NCBI GenBank assembly: GCA_900762815.1
Contig: CAAFHX010000032.1
Coordinates: 1 to 18,472, forward strand
Source: Candidatus Avelusimicrobium facis
GTDB taxonomy: Bacteria > Elusimicrobiota > Elusimicrobia > Elusimicrobiales > Elusimicrobiaceae
Length of the DNA: 18,472 nt
Direction of reading: 5' to 3'
Shown: piece by piece, positions 1 through 8,103 of the stretch
Layout of the letters: the number at the start of each line of letters is the position of its first letter
How positions within the stretch are numbered: the stretch's first letter is position 1
Program-made: the position numbers and the translations under genes
Notes under the pieces: model-generated
Told to the model about the DNA's origin: nothing
Databases searched by the model: none
Seen by the model: the letters and a program-made list of their open reading frames with translations, nothing else

Positions 1-57
1 AAATTGTTATGATAAAAAAGATTTTTCTCAGACGACAAGATATGTTTTTAAGCGGAA

Positions 58-87
58 AATCCCCCGGGGCTTTGTGTCCCCGGGGAA
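58..87 (-). terminator. Rho-independent-type terminator closing the pilus operon
   Basis: CCCCGGGG occurs twice (62-69 and 78-85) around an 8-base loop and forms a GC stem that a U-A and a U-G pair can lengthen. On the minus strand it is followed by GATTTT, a short U-run. It lies about 38 bases after the stop of the last operon gene. Bases 1-57 hold no gene. Confidence 0.6.
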
Positions 88-122
88 GAAAGACAACGAA
101 AAGGGCTGTTTGGGGCGGTGGT

Positions 123-1781
123 TTAGCGGGCGGAGTTGGCCCAACGCCAGAAGGCGTCTTCCATATTGGCGGCGCTGTTATAGCGGTAAGCGCGCCCCAA
201 AGCCTTCTCGGCCGAGTAAGGCTGATAGACGGGCTGGCCCCGGCTGTCGCGCGCGGGAAACCCCGTGCGCGGGTCGCGCACTTGTTCGCCCTGGGCCATC
301 AGACGGGTAAACTGCTCAAATTGCATGCGGTTAGACGGGGAGCTCCCCCCCGCCGGGTTAAGCAAAAAGCGCACCATGCTGTAAGCCTGAAAATACCAAT
401 CCTGCGTCTTGCCGCGCCCTTCCATAAAGGCCAAGGACCCCTCTTGCATAAACTCTTCAAAGGGCATAAAATACAGCGGCTTGCCCCGGCGGCGGGTGCC
501 CGGCGAAGCCATCGTGCGCGAAGAGCCGAACATAGACGACGACCCAAACTGCGCCACTTGCGTTTGCTTGCTGCGCTGGAAGTTAAGCGTCTTAAAATCT
601 TTCGCCCAGGGGCCGCCTTGGAGGCCGTTGTAAGCCTGGTCCTCCATATACACGGCCAAGCCCTCGTCCAGCCAGGCCGGGGTCATCAAGCGACCTGTTT
701 TGTGTTTGTCAAAAAATTGCTGCGTAAACACATGCACCAGCTCATGGGTAAACACTTCCTTGAGGCTTTGCTGTTTACCCGGCTCATCGTACACCACCAC
801 TTCGCCGCGGGTAGGATAGGCCAGAGCCCGCGTCCACGCTTTGGCATTGGGCTCATGCTTTAAATAGCTGTTATGGTCCTGATACACAAACACGCGCACC
901 TTGCCGCTCATCATCCAGGGAATATTGCGCCGCAAGGTGGCATAAGCGCTTTCAAACGCCATGGACAGGTTGGACGAACCAATGCCGCCGTCGCGCTTTT
1001 GGGTATAAATGATAAAGTGGGTGCTGTCGCTGCGTTGCCACTGTACGCCGGGGCGAAAATCATTGGGATTATACGGGCGGTTGGCCGCCACGGGAGCCAC
1101 CGGGGCGGACTTCTCCGCTGCGGGCGGAATAAAACGGCTGCCGGTGCTTTCCTGGCGTTGGCGCTCCAACATGCGGGCGGCGTAATCCAACTCCTCTTGC
1201 GCCAGGGTATCAGGCGGCAAAGAAGAAGCCGGCGTCTCGGGGGCGGCGGGCCGCGCGGCAGGGAGCGGCGTGCCGGAGCGTTCTCCCTCGGCCAAAGCAT
1301 TGTTTTTTTCTATTTCTTGCTCGGTCGGCGTGGGTTGCGCGGCGGGTTGAGAAACGGGTTTGGCTGCGGCTTTGGGAGCCGGTTTACGCACGCGGGAAGC
1401 CGCCTTAGCGCGGGCCGGGGCCTTGGGTGCGGCCACCTGGGTTTTAACCACGCCTCCGGTAGCCAAGGGCATTTCCAGCACGGCAGAAGAAGCGCCGGAC
1501 CCGGCGGGGGCCGGTTTGGCAGACGCCTTGGCGGGCCGGGTAGAGGCTGCGGACGTCGCCGGGGAGGCGGTTTGGGCCGCAGCCACAGGGGCTGCCGGCG
1601 CACTGCCGGAAGAAGCCGGCGCGGCCACCCCGGACGCGCCCAAAGACTGCTTGAGCAAATCTATATTAGAGGCCGGAGCCGCCACCGCATTGTCCGACGA
1701 TGCGGTAACCGGGTACACCGCCTGTGCCCCCACAAGCAGCGGACACAGCAAGCAACTCAGCAGAAGAAAAGCTTTGTTCAT
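123..1781 (-). CDS. Secreted gluzincin metallopeptidase (peptidase MA-like), last gene of the pilus operon
   Basis: Predicted exported zinc metallopeptidase of 552 residues. A signal peptide spans about residues 1-21. It is followed by a long Ala/Pro/Lys low-complexity linker (about 30-215) and a catalytic domain from about 244 to the end. The zinc site is visible: HELVH at 346-350 (His346, catalytic Glu347, His350) and the downstream WLDEGLAVY motif with Glu373 as likely third ligand. This spacing is typical of the peptidase MA-like/DUF1570 gluzincins. I chose the ATG at 1781 over an in-frame TTG at 1796 because GGAG lies 6 bases before the ATG and inside the longer reading. It starts 18 bases after the PilX-like gene, so it is very likely co-transcribed with the pilus genes. 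The substrate is unknown; it could be a secreted cargo or a processing enzyme. The metallopeptidase call is firm, the link to pilus function is inference. Confidence 0.82.
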   Translation of the reverse strand: MNKAFLLLSCLLCPLLVGAQAVYPVTASSDNAVAAPASNIDLLKQSLGASGVAAPASSGSAPAAPVAAAQTASPATSAASTRPAKASAKPAPAGSGASSAVLEMPLATGGVVKTQVAAPKAPARAKAASRVRKPAPKAAAKPVSQPAAQPTPTEQEIEKNNALAEGERSGTPLPAARPAAPETPASSLPPDTLAQEELDYAARMLERQRQESTGSRFIPPAAEKSAPVAPVAANRPYNPNDFRPGVQWQRSDSTHFIIYTQKRDGGIGSSNLSMAFESAYATLRRNIPWMMSGKVRVFVYQDHNSYLKHEPNAKAWTRALAYPTRGEVVVYDEPGKQQSLKEVFTHELVHVFTQQFFDKHKTGRLMTPAWLDEGLAVYMEDQAYNGLQGGPWAKDFKTLNFQRSKQTQVAQFGSSSMFGSSRTMASPGTRRRGKPLYFMPFEEFMQEGSLAFMEGRGKTQDWYFQAYSMVRFLLNPAGGSSPSNRMQFEQFTRLMAQGEQVRDPRTGFPARDSRGQPVYQPYSAEKALGRAYRYNSAANMEDAFWRWANSAR

Positions 1782-1799
1782 GATTGGCTCCGGCAAGGG

Positions 1800-2249
1800 C
1801 TAGAGATCTGCGCTGCCCTGCGTAATTTCGTACTGCATGGCGTACATATTGCTGCCGGCCCCGGTGGCGGTGTTATTTCTGACAAAGGACGCGACCACCT
1901 TATAGGGAGAGCCGGTATTGTCCGGGTTGGGGATGGTGCACTCATAGGTGCGTTTGATATTGCTGCCACTGCAATAATTGCCCGTGCCCCCGGCGCAATA
2001 CATAAACGGCCCGGAGGAATCGCCCTGTAAATCCCGGCGGAAAGCCTCCGGCGTTTTCTTGGACCACAGGGTGTTTACTTCGGCCATACAGGCCTGGATA
2101 AGCACTTGCGCCGACACAGAGCGGCGCGTCTTGCGAGAAGAAGTTACCCGGGAAAGCGACGCGCGCAACAACATCGTGGCAATACCTGCCAAAATCACGG
2201 TGATGAGCAGCACTTGCATCAAAGCGGCACCTTTTTTATTCATGTTCAT
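1800..2249 (-). CDS. PilX-like minor pilin (no Glu5)
   Basis: Small prepilin-like protein of 149 residues. The leader is MNMNKKG, followed by a hydrophobic helix starting AALMQVLLITVILAG, which fits a prepilin peptidase site after Gly7 and resembles the PilX N-terminal family. Position +5 of the mature form is Gln, not the Glu seen in the other pilins here. Loss of Glu5 is known for tip pseudopilins of the GspK type, but this protein is far shorter than a usual GspK. AGAGG precedes the first ATG by 5 bases, so the first of the two nearby Met codons is preferred. It begins 9 bases after the PilW/GspJ-like gene. Its likely role is in the minor-pilin tip complex that primes fibre assembly. Confidence 0.72.
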   Translation of the reverse strand: MNMNKKGAALMQVLLITVILAGIATMLLRASLSRVTSSRKTRRSVSAQVLIQACMAEVNTLWSKKTPEAFRRDLQGDSSGPFMYCAGGTGNYCSGSNIKRTYECTIPNPDNTGSPYKVVASFVRNNTATGAGSNMYAMQYEITQGSADL

Positions 2250-2258
2250 ATATTCCTC

Positions 2259-2930
2259 TTAGTACCCGTTGGGCATGGCAAAAATTTCTTCCACCACGTC
2301 GTTGACCACCGGCGTGCTGGGCAGCTCGGTAATAATTTGCACGCGCAGCAAGCTTTTGGTGCCGGAGCGGGAGAAAGTATCCAACGCAAAAAGCGGCACA
2401 AAATAATTCACGCTGGAGCTGGGCGGAATGTATTTGACATTGGTCAGCACCACGGAGTTAGCCGGCAGGTTGCCGCTGCACGAGGGATACGCGCTGGTGG
2501 ATTCCAAGCGGTAAATCTTGCCGCCCCGGTACGCATCGGCAGGTTGGATATTGTTGTTGTCGCTGCCGCGCACAAAGCAGTAGCTAATCCATTTGGCCCG
2601 CTGCACCACCCGGGAAGAGTTACTGCGGATGGTCCGTAAAATCAAGTTGCCGTCACGGTCCACATTCTGCGCCAGCTGCAGCAGCGTTACGGCATTGTCA
2701 CCCACCGCGCTGTTGCCGTGCATCACTTCCACGCGGGTGGCCCGGGCCATATCCCCGCGCAGGGTACGCATAAACATAGATAAATTATTGCGCAGCATGA
2801 TCTTGCTGCGGCCCACGCCGGATTCCCGCGCCGCCGCCCGCGTCAAAGACGCCAGGGCCACGGCAATCAGCCCGACGATCATCACCGCCAACAAGACTTC
2901 CGTTAAAGTAAACCCTTTTTTATTTGTCAT
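2259..2930 (-). CDS. PilW/GspJ-like minor pilin
   Basis: Prepilin-like protein of 223 residues with leader MTNKKG and mature start FTLTEVLLAVMIVGL, including Glu5. Its length and the Arg-rich segment after the helix (RNNLSMFMRTLRGDMARATR) fit the PilW/GspJ group of minor (pseudo)pilins. A longer reading from an ATG at 2948 adds six residues. I prefer the ATG at 2930 because it overlaps the stop of the upstream gene as ATGA, which suggests translational coupling, and gives a normal short leader. The position between the GspI-like and PilX-like genes matches the I-J-K order of type II secretion operons. It probably belongs to the tip complex; the subfamily is assigned by length and order only. 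Confidence 0.75.
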   Translation of the reverse strand: MTNKKGFTLTEVLLAVMIVGLIAVALASLTRAAARESGVGRSKIMLRNNLSMFMRTLRGDMARATRVEVMHGNSAVGDNAVTLLQLAQNVDRDGNLILRTIRSNSSRVVQRAKWISYCFVRGSDNNNIQPADAYRGGKIYRLESTSAYPSCSGNLPANSVVLTNVKYIPPSSSVNYFVPLFALDTFSRSGTKSLLRVQIITELPSTPVVNDVVEEIFAMPNGY

Positions 2931-3484
2931 AAAGTAAACCCATTGCATTTAATGTAAAAATCCACCTGATACAGCGGCTGACCGCTTACATCCAGGGTGG
3001 ACGACCCTTCCAGCGTGGCTTGGTCCTGCAGCCGGGGCAAGGGCGGGGTTACCGTTTCCAGCTCATACCAAAATTCCGATTGGTTCCGGTCGCAAATCGG
3101 CGGCAGCATGCAGTCAATCCGGTGCGCGTCACCCCCTGTGGCCAACATTTGCGGATCGTCGCCACACAATCCCTTGGCGTAGATGTGGTCAGCCGAAACA
3201 GCGCACGTGGCATCATCCCCGTCGCAAAGGACATCCTCCCATTCCCAAATCCCGCGGGCGCTGGGGTTAGAAGAGGACTGCAGCGGAGAGGTAAACGCCT
3301 GCAAGCGCTGGCTGGCGCGTTCCACCGCCAACACCATTTCCTCGCGGATATCCGGCGTGCTGGATTTGCGCGATGTGGACAGCAAAACGGCAAAGGTGCC
3401 CGTGGCCACCAAAGCCAATAAGGTAAGGGCAATCAGCCCTTCCAAAATGGTAACGCCTTTTTTATTTTTTAAAATCCGACGCAT
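2927..3484 (-). CDS. PilV/GspI-like minor pilin
   Basis: Prepilin-like protein of 185 residues. The leader MRRILKNKKG is followed by mature VTILEGLIALTLLALVATG with Glu5 kept. The pattern 'LEGLIALTLLALVATG' is typical of PilV/GspI minor pilins, which start the tip complex. The body has six or more Cys residues (for example CDGDDATC and CMLPPIC), which may form disulfides in the periplasm. AGGAGG lies 5 bases before the ATG. It starts 9 bases after the upstream pilin gene and overlaps the next gene by 4 bases. PilV versus GspI cannot be told apart by eye. Confidence 0.75.
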   Translation of the reverse strand: MRRILKNKKGVTILEGLIALTLLALVATGTFAVLLSTSRKSSTPDIREEMVLAVERASQRLQAFTSPLQSSSNPSARGIWEWEDVLCDGDDATCAVSADHIYAKGLCGDDPQMLATGGDAHRIDCMLPPICDRNQSEFWYELETVTPPLPRLQDQATLEGSSTLDVSGQPLYQVDFYIKCNGFTL

Positions 3485-3493
3485 TGCATCCTC

Positions 3494-4072
3494 CTATTCC
3501 AAGGTATCTTTGACCAGCATATCTTGGCCGATATACATATAATACAGGGTGCCGTTTTTCTGATGGGTGTATTTATGGCCGGCTGCCGTCGTCGGCGCAG
3601 CCACCGCATAAATCCCCGTCCCCAAGAGAGCGCAGACCGATCCGGCGGCAATGGTGCTGCCGTCGCAAATGGTAAACACATACGGCAATTTGGCAAAATC
3701 CTTCCAATCCAAAAATTTGCAAGCAAACAACTGCCCCACCCCAGAGGGATCCCGGGCGCCGGCCGGCACCCCGCTGGCTGCGCCGGATACGCACCCCTGC
3801 CCCGCATACTGCCGCACCAGATCGGTATCAATTTCCCCGGTTACATCCGCGCCTTTGCTGTACTGATAAAAAGAGCGGCGGGCCTCTGCCAATTTGCGCA
3901 AGGCAGCCTTAGCGCTGGAATTGCGCATATCGTAACGCACAGAGCGGTAGGCCGGCAGAGCAAAGCTGAGCACCAAAGCAATAACCAGTAATACAAACAG
4001 CAGCTCCATCAGCGTAAAACCGCCACAGCCCCGGGGGCGGCGCGGCAGAGAGAAAAAAGATTTTAAATTCAT
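3494..4072 (-). CDS. Type IV pilin-like protein with longer basic leader
   Basis: Pilin-like protein of 192 residues. The leader is 18 residues, basic and Pro-rich, ending RGCGG. The mature N-terminus FTLMELLFVLLVIALVLSFALPAY keeps Glu5. AGGGGG lies 6 bases before the ATG, which supports this start and so the long leader. The C-terminal body shares a pattern with the two upstream pilins: a 'GQLFAC-x-FLDW' segment, then a YVFTIC strand and a late Tyr-rich end. It is third of three pilin genes in tandem, with an 11-base gap to its upstream neighbour. It occupies the GspH-like slot before the I-J-K-like genes and could be a minor or alternative fibre subunit. Confidence 0.75.
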   Translation of the reverse strand: MNLKSFFSLPRRPRGCGGFTLMELLFVLLVIALVLSFALPAYRSVRYDMRNSSAKAALRKLAEARRSFYQYSKGADVTGEIDTDLVRQYAGQGCVSGAASGVPAGARDPSGVGQLFACKFLDWKDFAKLPYVFTICDGSTIAAGSVCALLGTGIYAVAAPTTAAGHKYTHQKNGTLYYMYIGQDMLVKDTLE

Positions 4073-4083
4073 AGGTGGCCCCC

Positions 4084-4581
4084 TTAGAAAGTTTCCGTCG
4101 GCGCGCTGCCTTCAAATACGCAGTAGCTGGCGGAAGAGTATTTGCTAGGCAGCTTGGCATTGGCCTTGGCGCTGACGCACGCCAACGGATTGCCTAACGC
4201 GGTCCAATCAGTCCCTGTGGTACGAACCGAGAAGGTAAAATATTCGTTGTTTACATCGCCCGGCTCCAAAAAGCCGCAGGCCAGCAGTTGCCCGGCCGAC
4301 ACCGTATACGTACCGGAGGTTCTGGCAACAGAGTAAATCGTACAGGCACCGCCGGCAGAGCCAGATGAAATCGTACCGGGGCTTAGAAACCGCACGCCTT
4401 CGCGTGCCGCATCCATGGCTTGCACGGCGGCCCCCAAGCGGTCGGCCTGCGCTTTGGCCTGCGTCCAGCGCGTTTCCGCCACGCTGTTGCGGTAAGCGGT
4501 CGTGGCCAACATGGCTAAAATGCCGATGATGGTGGCAGCTACCAGCAGTTCCACTAAGGTAAAGCCTTTTTTAGCTTTCAT
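4084..4581 (-). CDS. Type IV pilin / major pseudopilin-like protein (second of three)
   Basis: Pilin-like protein of 165 residues with leader MKAKKG and mature start FTLVELLVAATIIGILAML (Glu5 present). The open frame extends 15 codons further upstream, but GAGGGGG lies 5 bases before the ATG at 4581 and that start gives a standard leader, so the longer form is rejected. The body carries four Cys residues and a 'GQLLACGFLEPGD' segment followed by a YFTFSV strand. The same layout recurs in the flanking pilin at 3494-4072 and more weakly in 4592-5074, which suggests old tandem duplication. The gap from the preceding pilin gene is 10 bases. It could be a major or minor subunit. Confidence 0.78.
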   Translation of the reverse strand: MKAKKGFTLVELLVAATIIGILAMLATTAYRNSVAETRWTQAKAQADRLGAAVQAMDAAREGVRFLSPGTISSGSAGGACTIYSVARTSGTYTVSAGQLLACGFLEPGDVNNEYFTFSVRTTGTDWTALGNPLACVSAKANAKLPSKYSSASYCVFEGSAPTETF

Positions 4582-4591
4582 GGTATCCCCC

Positions 4592-5074
4592 TCAGTTGTT
4601 TGCGCGGTGGTGCAAAATGCCGGCATCGTCTATGTAAGCACATTGGTATTCCGGCAAAAGGTTGTCTCCCGACATGCAAGCCCACCAACGCGCAGAGCTC
4701 TTGCAGGCGTTGCCGCAAGCCGCCCGGCCGTCCACACTCACGGAGAAGAAATACCCCATGTATTGGTTCCCGCTCAGCGGCACCTCATTGATATACTTAT
4801 GGCATTTCAAAAATACCAACAAATTCGCCGTCGTCGGATTTTCCGGGCAAGTGCCGGAGGCGGTCGTGGACAGCGCCACATTCCCGGTTATCGAGGGATA
4901 ATCCGCATGGAACATCTTGGCTCCGTTGGCCAAGTCAACCAGCACCCCCGAAGCGGCCATAAATTTGTTCTTGTCCTGTGCTTTTTTATAAGCCGGCACG
5001 GCAAACATAGTCACCACGGCGGCAATCATCACCACGACCAACACTTCCAGCAAAGTGAAACCTTGGCGCGTCAT
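4592..5074 (-). CDS. Type IV pilin / major pseudopilin-like protein (first of three)
   Basis: Pilin-like protein of 160 residues with a very short leader MTRQG and mature start FTLLEVLVVVMIAAVVTMFAVPAY (Glu5 present). AGGAGG lies 5 bases before the ATG. It is the first pilin after the platform gene (12-base gap), the slot held by GspG in type II secretion operons. The body has seven Cys residues (CPEN, LKC, AACGNAC, WWACM, QCAY), which suggests several disulfides. A 'GYFFSVSV' strand near residue 113 matches similar strands in the two following pilins. Whether this or the pilin at 17651-18352 is the main fibre subunit cannot be decided from sequence. Confidence 0.78.
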   Translation of the reverse strand: MTRQGFTLLEVLVVVMIAAVVTMFAVPAYKKAQDKNKFMAASGVLVDLANGAKMFHADYPSITGNVALSTTASGTCPENPTTANLLVFLKCHKYINEVPLSGNQYMGYFFSVSVDGRAACGNACKSSARWWACMSGDNLLPEYQCAYIDDAGILHHRANN

Positions 5075-5086
5075 AGGGGCCTCCTC

Positions 5087-6310
5087 TTATTGGCCGCCGA
5101 TTTGGGACAGCTTGAAAATCGGCAAGAAAATGGACGCCACAATAATACCAATCAACACACCGACGCCCACCACCAAGATCGGGTCAATCACGGCGGAGAA
5201 ACGGGCGATAAACTGGTCCACATTGTCGGCATAAAACTTAGACAGCGTGCCAATAATGCTGGGGAGTTTACCGGATTCTTCGCCCATGAGCATCATTTCC
5301 GTCATCAGGCCCGGGAATACCCCGGCCTCGCGGAAGGAGTCTGAAATAGACTTACCGGCGGCCACTTCGGCCTTGGCAATGCGCAAGGCGTTTTGGATGA
5401 TGACGTTGGTGTTAAAGGATTCTTCCAACACCACAATGGCGTTCAAAATAGTTACCCCGCTGCGCAGCAGGGTGGCCAAAGTGGTCAACATGCGCGAATA
5501 GTAAATATTGCGCAAGAAATTGCCGAACAACGGCACCGACAGCAAAAAGGCATGCCAATGTTTGCGCCCTTCCGGCGTTTTGATATAAAAGCGGAAGGCC
5601 AAAAACAGCACCACCAAGCTGACGATAATCAAAATACCGTGATTGATTAAAAAGCTAGACACACCCAACACCAGCACGGTAATCATCGGCAAATCAATGT
5701 TAAAATCCTTAAAGATTTGCGCAAACGTCGGCACGATGCCCAAAATAAAATAAATCAGCACGCCCACGGAGGCCACCATCAAAATGGCCGGGTAGGTAAT
5801 AGCCGTGATGATTTTGCTCTTCATGGCTTCCTGCGTTTTGATGTACAAGGCAATTTGACCCAAAGTTTCGGCCAGCTGACCGCCGACCTCGCCCGCTTGC
5901 ACCAACGAAAGCCAAATATTGTTAAACGTCTTGGGATGGCGCGCTAAGGCCGAATGCAAGGAGTTCCCGGCCGCAATGTCTTTGGCCACCTGGTTAAGAA
6001 CCAAACCCAAACGCGGGTTAGAGGCGTATTCGCTGAGCAGGGCAATGGCGCGCACCAAGGGCACACCCCCGGCAATCAGCGTAGAGAGCTGCTCGGCAAA
6101 GAAAGCCAACACATGCCCCGGCACCTTGCCGCCCACTCTTTTGCGGCCGGCGGTTTTACCGAACATGGTGCCGCCTCCCTCGCGCACTTCCAAAATAATA
6201 AACCCTTTATTTTGCAGTGCGAAAATTACGCGTTCGCGGCTTTCGGCATTGACGACGCCTTTGAGCGTCTTGCCGGAGCTGTCTTTGACTACATAGCTGT
6301 ATTTTTGCAT
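5087..6310 (-). CDS. pilC: Inner-membrane platform protein PilC/GspF
   Basis: Polytopic inner-membrane platform of the type IV pilus/type II secretion machine, 407 residues, the usual family length. It has two T2SSF domains: about residues 65-195, with the 'GEVGGQLAETLGQIA' signature, and about 265-400, with the matching 'GEESGKLPSIIGTLSKFY'. Membrane segments are visible at about 175-200, 217-245 and 378-402. The N-terminal part (MQKYSYVVKDSSGKTLKG) is typical of PilC/GspF. The family binds the assembly ATPase and moves pilins into the fibre. It begins 8 bases after the ATPase gene and is followed at once by three pilin genes. No defects were seen. Confidence 0.95.
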   Translation of the reverse strand: MQKYSYVVKDSSGKTLKGVVNAESRERVIFALQNKGFIILEVREGGGTMFGKTAGRKRVGGKVPGHVLAFFAEQLSTLIAGGVPLVRAIALLSEYASNPRLGLVLNQVAKDIAAGNSLHSALARHPKTFNNIWLSLVQAGEVGGQLAETLGQIALYIKTQEAMKSKIITAITYPAILMVASVGVLIYFILGIVPTFAQIFKDFNIDLPMITVLVLGVSSFLINHGILIIVSLVVLFLAFRFYIKTPEGRKHWHAFLLSVPLFGNFLRNIYYSRMLTTLATLLRSGVTILNAIVVLEESFNTNVIIQNALRIAKAEVAAGKSISDSFREAGVFPGLMTEMMLMGEESGKLPSIIGTLSKFYADNVDQFIARFSAVIDPILVVGVGVLIGIIVASIFLPIFKLSQIGGQ

Positions 6311-6318
6311 AAAACCCC

Positions 6319-8055
6319 TTATTCTTCTTCCGTCGTTACGTTAAGGATTTCTTCTACCGTGGTCAACCCTTTGACCACTTTACGCCAGCCGTTGCCGCGC
6401 AGGTTCAAGGCCCCGCTGCGGTTCATGGCTTTGCGCATTTCCACCAAATCTTGCGTTTTGTAGATGATGTTGCGCACTTCTTCGTTAATACGGTACACCT
6501 CGTAAATGGCGCGCCGGCCCAAGAAGCCCGTGCCTACGCACTTGGGGCAGCCGACGGCCTTATAAAAAGTCCACGTACTGACTTCCCGGGGGTTAAAGCG
6601 GCCTTCGTTGATAATCTTGGCCACCGTAGCCGGGTCGGGCTGCGTGGGGACCTTGCAATACGGGCATAAAACGCGCACCAAGCGCTGGGCCGCCACTAAG
6701 GCCAAAGAGCTGGAAAGCAAGAACGGCTCCATGCCCATATCAATCAAGCGGGGAATGGCACCCAAAGCGTCGTTGGTGTGCAAGGTAGACAACACCAAGT
6801 GCCCCGTCAGAGCCGCCTTTAAGCAGGCCTCAGCGGTCTCGCTGTCGCGCACCTCGCCGACCAGAATAACGTCCGGGTCCTGACGCAAAAACGAGCGCAA
6901 CCCGGCGGCAAAGGTCAAGCCGATTTGCGGTTTGACCTGCACCTGGCTGATACCGGCCAGTTTGTATTCTACCGGGTCCTCCAGAGTCATAAAGTTCAGC
7001 TCCGGCGTGCGAATGGTGGTCAGCACGGCGTTAAGCGTGGTGGATTTACCCGACCCGGTGGGCCCCGTCAAAAAGATTAGCCCGTGGGGCAGGTGGGAGG
7101 CCTCCAAAAAGGCCTTCTTCTGCTCAGGCTCAAAGCCCAGCTTGTCTACGTTCATTTCTCCGGTGCCGCGGTCCAAAATACGAAGCACCAGCTTTTCGCC
7201 GTACACGGCCGGGCAGACAGACACACGGACCTCAATGGTGCGGTTCTGGTATTTAATACCAAAGCTGCCGTCCTGCGGCAGACGTTTTTCGGCGATGTCC
7301 AATTTAGACAAAATTTTAATACGGGAAATAATGGCCGCAATAGAGTCTTTGTTGGGCGGCGTACGCTCATACAAGGAGCCGTCAATGCGGAAACGCAAAC
7401 TGACGCGCTCGTCAAACATTTCCAAGTGAATATCAGAGGTACGTTCCGCAATGGCTTGCTTCAAAATGGCGTTAACCAATTTGATGTTTTGCGAGGTGGA
7501 GCCGGAGGCTTTGTCCAAGTCCAGGTTGCCCCCCTCAATTTGGATGTCCTCATCGGACGCCACGCCGATGCCGGCCTTGTTGCTGTCGGCCTCGTTGACC
7601 ACTTCTTCCAGCAGGTTTTTGTGCCCGTAGAAGGAGTCTATGATGTTTAAAATCTGGCTCTTACTGGCGATGAACGGCTGCACCTCTTTACCGGCCATCA
7701 TGCGGATATTGTCAATCAAAAACAAGTTGGTCGGGTCAAAAAAGGCGGCGGCCAGCTCATTGTCTTCAATGAACAGCGGGACGACCAAATTTTCGCGGGC
7801 GAATTTCTCCGGGATGAGCTTTTGCAAATCCTGTTCCCGCTCCGGGATTAAAATCCCGTTTTCTTTGGAAGCGTAAGGGATAGAAAGATGCTTGGCCAAG
7901 GCAGAGGTAACCTGCTCTTCGGTCGCGAAGCCGAACAATACAATCGCGTCGCCCAATGAGGTGTTGTTTTGACGCGAATACAGCTCCGCCCGCTTAACCT
8001 GTTCTGCGGTTAGCGTACCTTGTTCCACTAAAATTTCACTCAATTCTTTTGGCAT
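6319..8055 (-). CDS. pilB: Pilus assembly ATPase PilB/GspE
   Basis: Cytoplasmic hexameric ATPase that powers pilin polymerisation, 578 residues, near the usual PilB length. The N-terminal region (about 1-140) resembles the MshEN domain, known in related ATPases to bind cyclic di-GMP. The ATPase core shows Walker A GPTGSGKST with Lys337, Walker B ending at Gly400-Glu401 (DVILVGE), and the His box GHLVLSTLHTNDA. A zinc-type tetracysteine site is complete: Cys464, Cys467, Cys503 and Cys506. This marks an assembly ATPase rather than PilT. AGGA lies 7 bases before the ATG. A 111-base gap with a hairpin separates it from the secretin gene, the largest gap in the operon; the PilC gene follows after 8 bases. 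Confidence 0.96.
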   Translation of the reverse strand: MPKELSEILVEQGTLTAEQVKRAELYSRQNNTSLGDAIVLFGFATEEQVTSALAKHLSIPYASKENGILIPEREQDLQKLIPEKFARENLVVPLFIEDNELAAAFFDPTNLFLIDNIRMMAGKEVQPFIASKSQILNIIDSFYGHKNLLEEVVNEADSNKAGIGVASDEDIQIEGGNLDLDKASGSTSQNIKLVNAILKQAIAERTSDIHLEMFDERVSLRFRIDGSLYERTPPNKDSIAAIISRIKILSKLDIAEKRLPQDGSFGIKYQNRTIEVRVSVCPAVYGEKLVLRILDRGTGEMNVDKLGFEPEQKKAFLEASHLPHGLIFLTGPTGSGKSTTLNAVLTTIRTPELNFMTLEDPVEYKLAGISQVQVKPQIGLTFAAGLRSFLRQDPDVILVGEVRDSETAEACLKAALTGHLVLSTLHTNDALGAIPRLIDMGMEPFLLSSSLALVAAQRLVRVLCPYCKVPTQPDPATVAKIINEGRFNPREVSTWTFYKAVGCPKCVGTGFLGRRAIYEVYRINEEVRNIIYKTQDLVEMRKAMNRSGALNLRGNGWRKVVKGLTTVEEILNVTTEEE

Positions 8056-8103
8056 TTTTCTTTCCTTTACGCTCTGCTTTCTATGGCAGACCTGCTTTTT
8101 GCC

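Noticed and set aside
1730..1781. Lipoprotein signal in the metallopeptidase
   Set aside because: Cys residues at 10 and 13 lie too early in the signal peptide and lack a proper lipobox.
873..2030. Plus-strand open frame of 385 codons
   Set aside because: It crosses two clear minus-strand genes and gives a Gly/Arg-rich shadow of the peptidase linker.
4582..4626. Fifteen-codon extension of the second operon pilin
   Set aside because: A strong ribosome site sits directly before ATG 4581, and the extension overlaps the preceding pilin's end.
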